Assembly (NCBI GenBank): GCA_964596135.1
Contig: CAZQTF010000101.1
Location: 1 to 13,660, forward strand
DNA length: 13,660 nt
Direction: 5' to 3'
DNA from: JADJNW01 sp964596135
GTDB lineage: Bacteria > Bacteroidota > Bacteroidia > Chitinophagales > Saprospiraceae
Shown: piece after piece, positions 13,363 through 13,660 of the stretch
Numbering within the stretch: the stretch's first letter is position 1
Layout: each line of letters opens with the position of its first letter
Notes under the pieces: generated by a model
What the model saw: only the letters and a program-made list of their open reading frames with translations
What the model was told of the DNA's origin: nothing
The model's database searches: none
Translations under genes and position numbers: made by a program

Positions 13363-13660
13363 TTATATATCACAAATGACCAGCGTTTGCCATCTTCCTC
13401 GTTCGTTTTGTGTAATTTCTGCTTCGTGATACGTAATAGCTTTAATATCTTCGGCAAATTCATTTACTTTTCCTCCCCAGACGACCGCAACGATATTACA
13501 TTCATCGAGTTTTTTAATCTCTACTTTACAAAAAATGATACCACGCGTCTGGCTTACCGTCAGCACATCCGACAGAAAATCAATCAATAGCGCCGTTTGA
13601 TCAACAGATTGAATATCAATCTTTTCTGAATATATCCAATCCAATTCATCTTCGCAAAAA
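13363..13660 (-). CDS. Archease, RtcB activator (5' end outside window)
   Basis: The last 99 residues of an archease, open at the window edge; the visible frame continues upstream of 13644 without an ATG, so the start lies outside. The segment DIQSVDQTALLIDFLSDVLTVSQ matches the family's long helix, GIIFCKVEI the following strand, and DIKAITYHEAEITQNERGRWQTLVICDI the conserved C-terminal block, with the terminal Asp-Ile that helps form the family's metal site. Archease speeds guanylylation and turnover of RtcB. It lies 17 bp upstream of rtcB on the same strand. Confidence 0.9.
   Translation of the reverse strand, partial: FCEDELDWIYSEKIDIQSVDQTALLIDFLSDVLTVSQTRGIIFCKVEIKKLDECNIVAVVWGGKVNEFAEDIKAITYHEAEITQNERGRWQTLVICDI

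Overview
The window reads as a chromosomal segment of a Bacteroidota bacterium, probably of the Saprospiria/Chitinophagia/Cytophagia type; the genus cannot be fixed from sequence alone. The evidence is a secreted peptidase with a type IX secretion (Por) C-terminal sorting domain, lipoproteins with SSC lipoboxes, Bacteroidota-type -7 promoter boxes (TAnnTTTG) before several genes, a short 90-residue HU protein, a MuiA/DUF4139 protein and a GDYxxLxY-family protein. Shine-Dalgarno sequences are mostly weak or absent. I saw no tRNA, rRNA, CRISPR array, transposase or phage gene.

Layout. 1-1700 (minus strand): a PLP-dependent cystathionine gamma-synthase/lyase, a strong bidirectional hairpin terminator, and an HU gene with its own promoter. 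1761-3656: a tiny lipoprotein (plus) converging on a MuiA-like protein (minus) across a terminator. 3779-4926 (minus): a tandem universal stress protein preceded by a thioredoxin-like protein that has lost its CxxC cysteines. 4927-5120: a divergent regulatory region rich in palindromes. 5121-8536 (plus): a soluble PAS-PAS histidine kinase, a receiver-CRP/FNR fusion regulator and a GDYxxLxY membrane-anchored protein. 8807-10707 (plus): a small lipoprotein overlapping by 4 bp a secreted M64 peptidase. 10729-11613 (minus): a CysM-like cysteine synthase. 11614-11896: the cysM promoter plus a GC-rich multi-hairpin non-coding element. 11897-13660 (minus): archease (cut by the window end) followed by the RNA ligase RtcB.

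The most interesting system is the two-component pair. The first PAS domain of the kinase carries the FixL heme-pocket signature, with the His and Arg exactly 20 residues apart as in Bradyrhizobium FixL. The partner regulator joins a phospho-receiver directly to a CRP/FNR-type DNA-binding module. In rhizobia FixL acts on FixJ, which induces the CRP-family protein FixK; here the last two steps appear merged into one polypeptide. The kinase promoter region holds an inverted repeat with exact CRP/FNR geometry (TGA-N6-TCA), shared with the divergent redox/stress operon, and a second FNR-like box precedes the lipoprotein-peptidase operon. The working model is an oxygen- or NO-responsive regulon; the heme, ligand and target assignments are inference.

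The flanking genes are ordinary sulfur amino acid metabolism (cystathionine enzyme, CysM) and RNA repair (archease-RtcB).
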